Below, piece after piece: positions 50,988 through 59,491 of a DNA stretch of 64,000 nucleotides (within the stretch, counting starts at the first letter, position 1; every line of letters starts with the position of its first letter). The stretch covers positions 1 to 64,000 of the forward strand of contig DIXM01000016.1 in the NCBI GenBank assembly GCA_002436025.1. Reading direction: 5' to 3'. Both the position numbers and the translations under genes were made by a program. The DNA comes from a candidate division Hyd24-12 bacterium UBA6080. Its GTDB lineage: Bacteria > Fermentibacterota > Fermentibacteria > Fermentibacterales > JCC-6. The notes below the pieces were generated by a model. That model was not told the DNA's origin, did not search any database, and worked only from the letters and a program-made list of their open reading frames with translations.

Positions 50988-52589
50988 CTATTCCGTAACC
51001 ACAAGCCTTGTGGATGCGGATTCCCCTCCGGAAGTGTACACCACTGTGTAGACTCCCGCAGGGACAGTTCCCGCCGCATTCCAGGCGTAAACGCCGGTTT
51101 GTGCGGACAGGGTCGCCTGGTGAACCATACGGCCCGTAATATCGTAAATTGCAAGCCTTCCCTCAAGCCCCTGACCGGAGAGGGCAATAATGCAGTTCCC
51201 GCGCACGGGGTTGGGGCTTGCGGAGAGAGCAAGGGACGATGAGATACCCGAGCTCCCATCCTCTATCCCGGTGGAGAACACGAAGTTGACCTCCACCATC
51301 TGAGCAGCGCCCACAACGACCCCGGTCTGGGTCTGGCTGCCTGCGCCGGCAACTGTTGCCGTGATGTTGTAGGTGCCTGCGACAAGGCTCTTGGAGTAAC
51401 CGCCGTTTACCACGTCGCTTCTCGTGAACCGGAGCGGTGTTGAATCGGAACCGTCGGGCATGGAAATGTCGATCTGCGCGTCCAGCGGGTCCCCAATACC
51501 GTTGGTGACCGTTCCGTGAACGCCGTAGAGGCAGCTCACCGCCCACTGAAGGATGGGCATGTAGTTTGCGTTTGCCACGCCGGGCCAGTCCGCCGGCGCC
51601 TTGGCGTTGGAGACCTCGATGGTGTGGTCTACCGTACCGCACTCGCCGTAGCTCCAGTCGTTCACGTCGCCATTGGTGGGGTACCATGCCGCCCCGGGGA
51701 TCCAGATGTCCCAGTTGTTGGGGCCGTAGTATGCCGTAATTGAGGGATGCCAGGCGTACGCCTGTGCCTGGGCCGTGACAACGGCCAGGTCCTGAATGGG
51801 CGCGCTCACGCTGTAGTTCCACACCGTATTCACGCACTGCGCGCCATCGTGCCCCGAGAACCCGCCGGCGAACACGTTCCGCAGGTTGGTGAGCGAGGGC
51901 CAGTCCGGCTGTGTGATGTTGCGGAGGGCCTGAGTCTCGGGTTCGCTGAAGGGCGATGACCCGCCGCCGCTCCACATGTAGCTGCAGTTCCTGTTGAGGT
52001 CTACGTCGTGTGCATTGTATCTGTCATTTGCAAAGTAACCGTCGGGGTTCATAACGGGAATGATCCATGTTTCGGCATTGTTCACAAGGTAGGTGCACAT
52101 CTCGCTTGTGCCGTAGTTGTCTGTCAGAACGGTCAGGAAGTTCAGAACCGTCATCCCCGAACCCTTTTCGTCTCCGTGTATGTTGCCGCAGACCCGAACC
52201 CTGGGCTCGGCCTCGTTCTGAGTGACGTTCTGGGAAACCACCACAGCGTATATGGGTCTGCCCTGAACCGTGGTGCCGATGGTTTCCAGCCGGCATATGG
52301 AAGAGTGATCGGAAACTATCGTGGCAAGGTTGGTGTTGACATCGGTTATGGACGGGTATGGCACCAGGGGCGTTGGAACCTCAAGAACGACAGGGCTGTA
52401 CCCAAGCCCCCGAAGCATCGTCATGCGGTCTTCGTTCACGTAGACCCTGGCCCTGTCCACGAACACCGCTTCGATGTCGAAGCCCTGGCTGGAGAGGTAT
52501 GTAAGATCGGCAGTGGAGACTTCGGGAACCATCACCGAGAACCATCCGTCGGCCGACATGGCAAAAAGCGCTAGTAACAGAGCGGTCAT
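50988..52589 (-). CDS. Secreted M14 zinc carboxypeptidase with type IX-like tail
   Basis: 533 aa. Signal peptide (MTALLLALFAMSADG), propeptide-like N-terminal region, then the M14 domain: GNIHGDEKGSG (HxxE zinc ligands), VMNPDGYFAND, DVDLNRN (substrate-binding Asn-Arg), and TIEVSNAK with the catalytic Glu. A carboxypeptidase-regulatory-like beta domain follows (VHGTVTNGIGDPLDAQIDI), then a Por/type IX sorting domain (LAIYDITGRMVHQATL, VPAGVYTVVYT). ATG 52589 gives the signal peptide. A CGGGGA-AAC-TCCCCG hairpin lies 17 nt upstream (52606-52620). Confidence 0.9.
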   Translation of the reverse strand: MTALLLALFAMSADGWFSVMVPEVSTADLTYLSSQGFDIEAVFVDRARVYVNEDRMTMLRGLGYSPVVLEVPTPLVPYPSITDVNTNLATIVSDHSSICRLETIGTTVQGRPIYAVVVSQNVTQNEAEPRVRVCGNIHGDEKGSGMTVLNFLTVLTDNYGTSEMCTYLVNNAETWIIPVMNPDGYFANDRYNAHDVDLNRNCSYMWSGGGSSPFSEPETQALRNITQPDWPSLTNLRNVFAGGFSGHDGAQCVNTVWNYSVSAPIQDLAVVTAQAQAYAWHPSITAYYGPNNWDIWIPGAAWYPTNGDVNDWSYGECGTVDHTIEVSNAKAPADWPGVANANYMPILQWAVSCLYGVHGTVTNGIGDPLDAQIDISMPDGSDSTPLRFTRSDVVNGGYSKSLVAGTYNITATVAGAGSQTQTGVVVGAAQMVEVNFVFSTGIEDGSSGISSSLALSASPNPVRGNCIIALSGQGLEGRLAIYDITGRMVHQATLSAQTGVYAWNAAGTVPAGVYTVVYTSGGESASTRLVVTE

Positions 52590-52605
52590 AAAGGTCCATT
52601 CTTCA

Positions 52606-52620
52606 CGGGGAAACTCCCCG
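52606..52620 (-). other. Hairpin in the leader of the M14 peptidase gene
   Basis: CGGGGA-AAC-TCCCCG is a perfect 6-bp stem with a 3-nt loop, 16 nt before the ATG. No T-run follows, so it is more likely a leader structure than a terminator. Confidence 0.4.
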
Positions 52621-52685
52621 GAATCGGGTTGAGGTAAGACAGTGCGACAATGCAAACATTTCCCGAAACCACATCCGGGTCAAGG

Positions 52686-52714
52686 TTGCAGCTTCATATA
52701 CCCCATTGTAGAAT
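52686..52714 (+). promoter_or_regulatory. Promoter of tRNA-Pro
   Basis: TTGCAG (52686-52691), a 17-bp spacer, TAGAAT (52709-52714); the tRNA begins 13 nt later, a normal transcription-start distance. Confidence 0.75.
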
Positions 52715-52726
52715 AGCAGTTCCGGT

Positions 52727-52803
<77 letters not shown>

Positions 52804-52910
52804 TTTAAACACTTCAGTGAACGTGCCACAGGAGCCTGTTCTCATTCTTTTCTTTCTGCTCGACCAACCGCTCAATTGACCATCCGTAGTGATATGAACA
52901 TCATTGTGAC
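52804..52910 (+). promoter_or_regulatory. Possible leaderless promoter of antitoxin-like gene
   Basis: TTGACC (52876-52881) and CATCAT (52899-52904) are 17 bp apart; the ATG at 52911 begins only 7 nt after the -10, where transcription would start, and there is no Shine-Dalgarno. This would give a leaderless mRNA. The -10 is a weak match (4 of 6). Confidence 0.3.
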
Positions 52911-53135
52911 ATGAGATCATCTGTTGAAAAGATAGTACAGGATGCCCTGGCTCTTTCATCCCAGGCACGGGCATACATTGCTGAACAACTCATCGAGAGC
53001 CTTGATGCCTCTTCCGAAACCGAACTATCTGAGGCTTGGCGAACAGAGCTGCGCAGGCGGTGCCGCGAGATCGATGAGGGTGCAGTTGAACTACGGTACG
53101 CGAACGACGTTTTCGCCCGTGCGTTTTCCGCCTAA
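52911..53135 (+). CDS. Antitoxin-like addiction module protein (TIGR02574 type)
   Basis: 74 aa. The pattern ALALSSQARAYIAEQLIESLDASSETELSEAWRTELRRRCREIDEGAVELRYANDVF matches the putative addiction-module component family TIGR02574, usually partner to a ParE/RelE toxin. No toxin gene follows; the next gene is an unrelated secreted protein. It may be an orphan antitoxin, protecting against a toxin coded elsewhere, or a relic. It lies just downstream of tRNA-Pro, a common integration point. Confidence 0.72.
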   Translation: MRSSVEKIVQDALALSSQARAYIAEQLIESLDASSETELSEAWRTELRRRCREIDEGAVELRYANDVFARAFSA

Positions 53136-53153
53136 AGTGAAACCTGTTCCATT

Positions 53154-54221
53154 ATGAAAAACATTCTCTCAATGCTGCTTGCGCTCGCCGCGACATCATT
53201 AGCGGCTGAACCCGTTCTCATAGCCACAGACCTCTCCAACTACTATCCGGGGTACGTGGTGCTTCCTGACGACACCGTGATCTACAGGGACGCCGACGGG
53301 CACCTGCATTCGATGAACCCGGCGGAACCGTCTTCCGACACCATTATCAAAACGGACTGGAACCCGGCCGACCACGGTTGGGAATACTGTGGACAGGAAG
53401 GCCTTCTACGCGCGAGCCCCGACGGTTCGATGCTTCTTTACACCATCAACCTAAGGGTGCCCGACTCCCTCCAGACCAGTGAGGACTACGTCCCCGGCCC
53501 TGCGGGTGTCTTCATCACACGACCCGACGGAAGCGGGACAAGGCTTGTCGCCCTCTCCATGGAGGTTGGAAGCGGCCCCGACTTCCAGTTCACCCGGAGC
53601 GGCGACAGGTTCTACGGCTCTCCCCTCCTCCAGTGCCCCGCCACACCACAGGGAATGCTCGACCACTGGCTGAGGGAAGAAGAGAAAACGGAGTTCCAGG
53701 GATACCTGGTGGACCCAACTGACGGAAGCCGCAGCGGAGGCTCTGCAGGCTTCCTCGGAGACGGCTTTACGGCCAACCCATGGTCCGATCTTGCCGCCTG
53801 CGGCAGCTGGCCACCCAATCTGATAGCGGACGCCTCAACCGGCGAGACTCTCCTTGAGCTTCCATATTCGGAAGACATGCCCTGGGGGATAATCGAACAG
53901 TGGGTACTCCCCAACGCCGGCCTTTCCCGCGACGGCAAGGGCCAGCTCATCCGCTGGGCCGACGGACGGACAGTCCACAACCCTGGAGCAGAGATCACAG
54001 CAGGCGGAAGGCTTGCCGACGGCAGGTACCTCTTGACAAGTGGTTACCGGGAACCCCTGCTGGTGGCATGGGTGGACTGGGAGACATTCGAAGTAACGGT
54101 GACTGACAGCTATCCCGGGATCGGCGCACTGATGGACCCCATGAACGAGGCGGTCGAGCTGCCCTCGGGAGGTGCGATCCTTTTCCGCTCAAGCGGGGGG
54201 CTTTACTTCGCTGAGCTGTAG
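53154..54221 (+). CDS. Secreted propeller-like protein, unknown
   Basis: 355 aa with a clear signal peptide (MKNILSMLLALAATSLAA). The body has repeated beta segments with D-G turns (VVLPDDTVIYRDADGHLHSMNP, LRASPDGSMLLYTI, ADGRYLLTSGYREPLLVAWVD) like the TolB/WD40-type propeller repeats. No enzyme motif. It starts 18 nt after the antitoxin-like gene and converges on the protease gene. Confidence 0.72.
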   Translation: MKNILSMLLALAATSLAAEPVLIATDLSNYYPGYVVLPDDTVIYRDADGHLHSMNPAEPSSDTIIKTDWNPADHGWEYCGQEGLLRASPDGSMLLYTINLRVPDSLQTSEDYVPGPAGVFITRPDGSGTRLVALSMEVGSGPDFQFTRSGDRFYGSPLLQCPATPQGMLDHWLREEEKTEFQGYLVDPTDGSRSGGSAGFLGDGFTANPWSDLAACGSWPPNLIADASTGETLLELPYSEDMPWGIIEQWVLPNAGLSRDGKGQLIRWADGRTVHNPGAEITAGGRLADGRYLLTSGYREPLLVAWVDWETFEVTVTDSYPGIGALMDPMNEAVELPSGGAILFRSSGGLYFAEL

Positions 54222-54278
54222 GGCACGACGTGTCGGCAGCGCACTCAAAACCGGGTTGCCAACCGTGCTGAAGCCCCT

Positions 54279-56729
54279 CTATCTCGATGCTTCCGCAGCC
54301 CCCATGTGCATGTCGAACCAGCGCAGCTGCTCCCAGAGCACGTGCTCCACGCTCTCCCGGGCAGTGTAACCGTGGTCTTCGAAAGGGAGAAGCACCAGCC
54401 TGGCCGTACCCCCTGAACTGCGCACCGCCTCGTAGAAAACCTCGGACTGGCTTGTGAGGGTTCCGGGGTTGGAGTCATCCGAGCCGTGAATGATCAGGAT
54501 GGGTTCATCGATCCGGTCTGCGAAGAAGAGGGGCGAGACGTTTATGTACACGTCCCTGGCCTCATAAAGCGACCGCCGCTCCGACTGGAAACCAAAGGGC
54601 TGGTTCGTTTTGTTATAGGAGCCGCTTCTTGCAATGCCTGCCCTGAAGAGGTCGGTGTGGGCCAGGAGGTTGGCAACCATGAGGGCACCGTGGCTGTGGC
54701 CTATCACACCTATCCTCTCCGGGTCGGCCACCCCCATCTCCACGGCCTTGGTCACCGCAGCCTCGGCGTCGGCCACCAGTTGCTCGGTGAAGGTGTCATA
54801 AGTGGTTTCCGGGTCGCCTATCATGGGCATCGCGGTCTGGTCCAGAACCGCGTAACCACGCAGGAGGAAGAAGAGGTGCGAGGAGCCGTATATGCGCATG
54901 AAACGCCGGTCGGAACCCCTGGTCTGACCGGCCGTGGCCGCATCGGAGTACTCTAGTGGATACGCGCTGACAACCGTTGGCAATGGTGTTCCCCCGGTAT
55001 ACCCCGGGGGCAGGTACAGGTTGAAACTCAGCGGGACCCCGTCGGCCCTCTCATAGTGGACGATGCGGCTCGTGATCTGCCGAAGCTGCGGCGAGGGGTC
55101 TTCAAAACGGGTTATGGGCACGCTGGTCAGGGCCCGGGTCGCTTCACCCTCCCCGGCTTCGATCATCCCGCCCAGTGTCGCCAGGTGGTAGTTGGGAACA
55201 TCCGCAGGGGATTCGGAACGGAACACGAAGCGGTCATCGCTTCCGGCGAACGCCTCGAAGAACTCGTAACGATTAGGGGCGCAGCGGAAAAGACGCTGTG
55301 CTTCCCCGGTCTCAAGGTCTCGAAGGTCAAGGAACGGCCTGTCCCCATCCTCCGTTGAGCCAGTGCCGCTGAAATACACCCCGCTCCCCTTCTGGCGCAT
55401 GACCCATTCGCCGTTGGGTAACTGGGTGAACACGGGATAGCCGGGGTTGCCATAGCTGTCCCCTGCGTCCAGGTCGTACCAGAGCCTGGATGTGCCCTCG
55501 TCCACATCAAGGAGCCAGACGTGGTACCACCGCCGCATCCTCTCGTACTGACCCAGCATCAGCGTACCACCGGTGCCCCATGCCACGTCCGAGACCCGGT
55601 GCCCGGCTCTGAACACCTCCGAGGGCTCACCGGTAAAGGGTTCCCGGAGAATCATGAGCCTGTCCCGGTGGGGAACCTCGGCCATGGGGTCGCCACCGTC
55701 GAGCGCTTCCAGCCAGTAAAGATCATGGGGTGCAGTGGCCCTCCAGAAGACCATGCGGGGACCGGTTCGCACGCCGTGCACGGGCACCGCATCAGCCAGG
55801 GGCAGCACGGCCACATCGGCCACCGGCTCGCCCGAGGCGTTCCAGATCTTGATATCAATCCCGAACCTCCAGCAGGCAACTTCGTGGGACCAGGGACCCA
55901 CCAGCCGTTCCACCAGGATGTACTCTCCATCAGGCGAGAAATCCACTTTACAGTAGAGGCCGGCCTCCCCGATCACTGTCATACTGCCGTCCGCGGGGTC
56001 AACGATTACCGGCTCCGAAACGAAGTAATACTCGAACAGCTCGTCGTCGTAAGCGGTCTGAAGGAGGTCGCGCGCCTCATAGGTTGAGCGCGCGGAAGCG
56101 CCCTCCCCCTCCGAGACCTCGGGTCCTTCCGGAATGGCGGGGGGCCCGGGGACCGGCCCCCTCTCGGGAACCCGCAGGCATAAAAGACGTTCCTGGTCGG
56201 GCGTCCAGCTCACTGCGTCGGCGATTAGCGGGTTCAGCGCCAGGTTCTCCACCTCGTGAAGGGCTTCATCCACTCCCCCAATCCACAGACCGATGTGGTC
56301 CGACCCGGCCACGGTGAGGGCAAAACGCTTCCCGTCCGCTGTGAAATCAACCCCCTGAACCAGAAGGTCTGAAGGAAGCGCCAGAGGCACCACCCTCCCA
56401 TCCGAAACCATGACAAGGCGCGGTGATAAAGCCCCGTAGCTTCCCTGAACGCTGTTCAGAACCGGATCGACCCTGATCCCGGCCAGCTTGTGCATGGGTG
56501 CAGCCAGAGACTCGAGAGGGGGATAAAGCACGGGGTCCGCGAGGAGCAGGTACTCACCGGTCGGCGAGGTCCACACCCAGGGCAGCTGCGGCGCGTGAAG
56601 CACCTCGAGTATGTCTTCAGGGGGAGCCTGCCAACCGGTTAAGGTTTCCCCGGGATCGGACGAGCAGGGTACTGCCAGGATCGCAGTCAACCCGACAAGC
56701 AACTTTAAGGAACTGGCTCTTCCTGACAT
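54279..56729 (-). CDS. S9D glutamyl endopeptidase-like prolyl oligopeptidase
   Basis: 816 aa, exported (hydrophobic N-terminus LKLLVGLTAILAVPC; possible lipobox, though Pro at -1 is unusual). N-terminal beta-propeller (about 30-520), then alpha/beta hydrolase: VIGHSHGALMVANLLAH (nucleophile Ser), AGIARSGSYNKTNQPFGFQ, IHGSDDSNPGTLTSQSE (Asp), PFEDHGYTARESVEHVLWEQLRWF (His). The last three blocks match chloroplast glutamyl endopeptidase CGEP, so the S9D subfamily fits. ATG 56729 follows GGAGGGT. Confidence 0.88.
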   Translation of the reverse strand: MSGRASSLKLLVGLTAILAVPCSSDPGETLTGWQAPPEDILEVLHAPQLPWVWTSPTGEYLLLADPVLYPPLESLAAPMHKLAGIRVDPVLNSVQGSYGALSPRLVMVSDGRVVPLALPSDLLVQGVDFTADGKRFALTVAGSDHIGLWIGGVDEALHEVENLALNPLIADAVSWTPDQERLLCLRVPERGPVPGPPAIPEGPEVSEGEGASARSTYEARDLLQTAYDDELFEYYFVSEPVIVDPADGSMTVIGEAGLYCKVDFSPDGEYILVERLVGPWSHEVACWRFGIDIKIWNASGEPVADVAVLPLADAVPVHGVRTGPRMVFWRATAPHDLYWLEALDGGDPMAEVPHRDRLMILREPFTGEPSEVFRAGHRVSDVAWGTGGTLMLGQYERMRRWYHVWLLDVDEGTSRLWYDLDAGDSYGNPGYPVFTQLPNGEWVMRQKGSGVYFSGTGSTEDGDRPFLDLRDLETGEAQRLFRCAPNRYEFFEAFAGSDDRFVFRSESPADVPNYHLATLGGMIEAGEGEATRALTSVPITRFEDPSPQLRQITSRIVHYERADGVPLSFNLYLPPGYTGGTPLPTVVSAYPLEYSDAATAGQTRGSDRRFMRIYGSSHLFFLLRGYAVLDQTAMPMIGDPETTYDTFTEQLVADAEAAVTKAVEMGVADPERIGVIGHSHGALMVANLLAHTDLFRAGIARSGSYNKTNQPFGFQSERRSLYEARDVYINVSPLFFADRIDEPILIIHGSDDSNPGTLTSQSEVFYEAVRSSGGTARLVLLPFEDHGYTARESVEHVLWEQLRWFDMHMGAAEASR

Positions 56730-56805
56730 TCCGCACCCTCCGCTGAGATAGACCGGGAACAGGGTCAAGACCCTCCATCGGCAACAGATTGCCCCGCGAA
56801 GAGGC

Positions 56806-57159
56806 TCAGCCCCTTCTTCGCATCCAGTTCACAAGGAACAGGGCGCTGATCACGGCAAGGCTCCCCGAAATGCTCGCATACGCGCCCCAGTGTTCCCTGC
56901 CCTTCGTGGCGACAACGTAGAACACCGCCAGGGCGGCGAAGAGCAGGGCACCCACCCACTCCCGCCGCCATGACACGACGAGTATCAGATAGATAAGGAA
57001 CACCGGTGCAAGGTGGATCATGAGGCCGAGGAGCGTTTCCCCCACTCCCCTCCCCGACTCGAACACGTCGAGCGAGAAGAGGCTGAGGAACACTCCGAAC
57101 AGGATGCACAGTATCCTCGGCGCCCAGTAGAGAAAGCCCTTCACAACGCCCTCCCTCAC
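56806..57159 (-). CDS. DUF7670-like membrane protein
   Basis: 117 aa with four transmembrane segments. YWAPRILCILFGVFLSLFSLDVFESG, LLGLMIHLAPVFLIYLILVVSWRREWVGALLFAALAVFYVV fits the small DUF7670-type proteins found in many environmental bacteria. Start overlaps the SPFH gene stop (57156-57159), so it is probably part of that operon. The function is not known; a role with SPFH membrane domains is inferred from synteny. Confidence 0.72.
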   Translation of the reverse strand: MREGVVKGFLYWAPRILCILFGVFLSLFSLDVFESGRGVGETLLGLMIHLAPVFLIYLILVVSWRREWVGALLFAALAVFYVVATKGREHWGAYASISGSLAVISALFLVNWMRRRG

Positions 57160-58052
57160 ACAGGCGGCTTTTCTGCCGCCAGCAGGTCTGTGAGAAGGGC
57201 TTTTTCCTTCAGGCGGAGCAGCGTGATCTTGCCCTCCCCCTCAAGCATCTTCTGGGTCTCGAGTATCTCGAACATGGTCTCGGCCACCTGGGGGTCGGCG
57301 CTTATCTCTGCCATGGCCTTGCCCACGATGGCAGGGCGCACCGCAGCCGCCTTGCCGAACTCGACGGCAGCAAGGCGCTCAGCCGTGCTCCTGATGATGT
57401 TCACCTGGTTGGCGCCGTCCTGCTTTATCGCGGCCGTGACCTGGCGAAGCCTGTTGACCACCTTGCTCTCGATCTGGGCGATCATCTCAGGGTCACGGAA
57501 GTGAACCTTGCGGATGTAGATTGACCCGAGTTTGTAACCCCACTCGTTGGACTTGGGCGTCACCTCGTCACGAACGGTGCGGCTCATGGGGTGCCTGTCC
57601 ACGAGCATCTTGGCCAGGGGCAGGTTGCTCAGGCAGCGCACCGTGGAGTTGCTGACGTTGGCCGCCAGGGAACCCCTGGGGTTCCTGTTCTTGAAAAGGT
57701 AGGCCACGGGGTCGCTCACGAACATCTCGAACCAGATGCCGATGCCCATGGGCGCGCCCTCTTCGGAGTTCACGGGCTGGCTCCTGAGGTACTGCTGATC
57801 AAGCCTCATGTCCGTCACGTGGCAGCGTCCCAGCCAGTTCACGAACAGGGCCCTCCACCCCAGCTTGGTCCACAGGCAGACAAGGCCCGGCTTGTCAATT
57901 ATCCCTATCACATTCCCGAACAGGACGTACACGTGGCACCTGCGCTCGCGCACGATGGCGTATGCCCCTGACATCCGAACAATCCAAAGCAGTATGGGCA
58001 CACCGACAAGAAAAACCAAAAAGGTTATCACTGAATTTATCATCGGGTTCAC
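57156..58052 (-). CDS. SPFH/Band 7 protein (second of pair)
   Basis: 298 aa. N-terminal transmembrane anchor (MINSVITFLVFLVGVPILLWIV), then an SPFH domain (about 35-190) and a helical, partly coiled-coil tail (AAAVRPAIVGKAMAEISADPQVAETMFEILETQKM), the layout of stomatin/prohibitin-like proteins. It overlaps both neighbours by 4 nt, so it is encoded with its paralogue for probable hetero-oligomer assembly. Confidence 0.87.
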   Translation of the reverse strand: MNPMINSVITFLVFLVGVPILLWIVRMSGAYAIVRERRCHVYVLFGNVIGIIDKPGLVCLWTKLGWRALFVNWLGRCHVTDMRLDQQYLRSQPVNSEEGAPMGIGIWFEMFVSDPVAYLFKNRNPRGSLAANVSNSTVRCLSNLPLAKMLVDRHPMSRTVRDEVTPKSNEWGYKLGSIYIRKVHFRDPEMIAQIESKVVNRLRQVTAAIKQDGANQVNIIRSTAERLAAVEFGKAAAVRPAIVGKAMAEISADPQVAETMFEILETQKMLEGEGKITLLRLKEKALLTDLLAAEKPPV

Positions 58053-59032
58053 GGCTTCACCTCCGTGATCAGACGCTGGGCTTTTGACAGCAGCGCCAGG
58101 CGAACAGTGCGCACGTAGGCTTCCATGGCGCCCATCCCGTTCTGCTTCAGAAGGGAGAGCTGGGCCGCAAGGCGCCGCAGCGGCTCAACATCGGCCTCGG
58201 CCTTCAGCGTCTCGATCTCCACGGCCCTCTTCGACTCCACTATCCTCTGATCGGCAGCCGCCGTCGCAAGGCTTATGTCGGAGGAAACCTGGTTGTGCGC
58301 CGTGTTGATGGCGGCAAGGGCCGACTCGACCTCCGGCGGAGGATCGATCCCGGTTATCAGCGAAGCATCCAGAAGTATCCCGTACCTGGCCTGCGAACAC
58401 CTGCACTCGGTGTCCATGTGTTCGTTCAGGTCACGCAGGTTCTTGCGCAGGTCGTTGATCGAGATACCCTCGACTGAAACCGTGTTGGTCCTGGCATCGT
58501 CCTCAGCCTTCCCGGGAGCCTCGAAGGTGGCTATCCTTTCTCTCAACACCGACACGAAATACCCCATCACATGAGCAATTGGCTTGGTCACACCGAAGAT
58601 GTAGGCGTACAGGTTCTTCTCGGAGACCTGGAACCTGATCTGCCCCGTAAGGCCGGTGTTCAACTGGTCCTTTGTCACAGCTTCCAGCATCGTGCCGTTG
58701 TGGTTCGCGGTTGGCGACTCGGGGTCGAAGGCCATGTTCGCAGTCTCGGTTGCGACCGAGACCTTGTAGATCTTCTCCCATGGCCACTTGAAGTAGGGTC
58801 CGCCAGGCATGATAACGTGCACCTGCGGGAAGCAGTAGCGCTCCTTCTCCGTGTCGCGCAGCATGTCTGAGATCGGGTCTTCCAGTGTGGTGAGATTCCC
58901 CACCCTCCTGGCCTTACCGAAGACTGTCTTCACCGCACGTTGATGCGGCGCGACCGTATAGAAGCCGGTCAGGACCACCCGCACGATGAACCAGGCAAGG
59001 AACCCGGCCAATACTCCGCTTGGAATGTCCAT
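58049..59032 (-). CDS. SPFH/Band 7 protein (first of pair)
   Basis: 327 aa. N-terminal anchor (GVLAGFLAWFIVRVVLTGFYTV), then FYTVAPHQRAVKTVFGKARR (the classic SPFH entry, V.p.e.avv..fGk), conserved YAYIFGVTKPIAHVMGYFVSVLRERIA and a long alanine/glutamate-rich coiled coil (about 220-300). With the next gene it forms a paired SPFH system; pair members share topology but not close sequence. Confidence 0.9.
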   Translation of the reverse strand: MDIPSGVLAGFLAWFIVRVVLTGFYTVAPHQRAVKTVFGKARRVGNLTTLEDPISDMLRDTEKERYCFPQVHVIMPGGPYFKWPWEKIYKVSVATETANMAFDPESPTANHNGTMLEAVTKDQLNTGLTGQIRFQVSEKNLYAYIFGVTKPIAHVMGYFVSVLRERIATFEAPGKAEDDARTNTVSVEGISINDLRKNLRDLNEHMDTECRCSQARYGILLDASLITGIDPPPEVESALAAINTAHNQVSSDISLATAAADQRIVESKRAVEIETLKAEADVEPLRRLAAQLSLLKQNGMGAMEAYVRTVRLALLSKAQRLITEVKP

Positions 59033-59491
59033 TCCCCCTCCGTTCCTGAAGCGTTCAAGGACAATTAAAACGTACCCAACTGATAAGGGCAGCGGACAAA
59101 AAGGTCAACGGCAGATCATTGACCACGCAGCAGGAACAGCCTGGCCAGGTTTGGTCTCAAGCGCCGCAGGAACACCTTCAGTTTCCAGATGACCATGATC
59201 GTCATCTTCACACCACTTCTGCCATTCCGAACCACATGCTCCCTCCGGACAAGCCCTCGCATCCTTGTACGAACCCATGTCCAACGGCGTCAATGTGGTT
59301 GATCAGAGCCAGCCCGACACCCCTGACTGCATCGCTGAGTTCTTTCAGCCTGATTTTGCCCGGTCATTCATGCAGTACCACGACACGACCTTCAGCCTGG
59401 AATCCCACACCTGGGCGGGAGTCAAGGCTTCCTTCAACTGAGACAGCCCCGGAGCTGAACCTGTCGGGGGGTGACAATGCTGATACGATCG
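59033..59491 (+). other. 459-nt gap with a possible small relic frame
   Basis: No supported gene. On the plus strand a frame open from about 59199 to a TGA at 59439-59441 encodes 80 codons including MSNGVNVVDQSQPDTPDCIA and ARSFMQYHDTTFSLESHTWA, preceded by an in-frame stop at 59196. It has no Shine-Dalgarno and no recognised family; it may be the tail of a decayed gene. Confidence 0.3.

Noticed and set aside
59187..59300. Second small frame in the gap
   Set aside because: 38 codons, basic and Cys/Arg-rich with no homology or ribosome site; overlaps a better but still weak frame.
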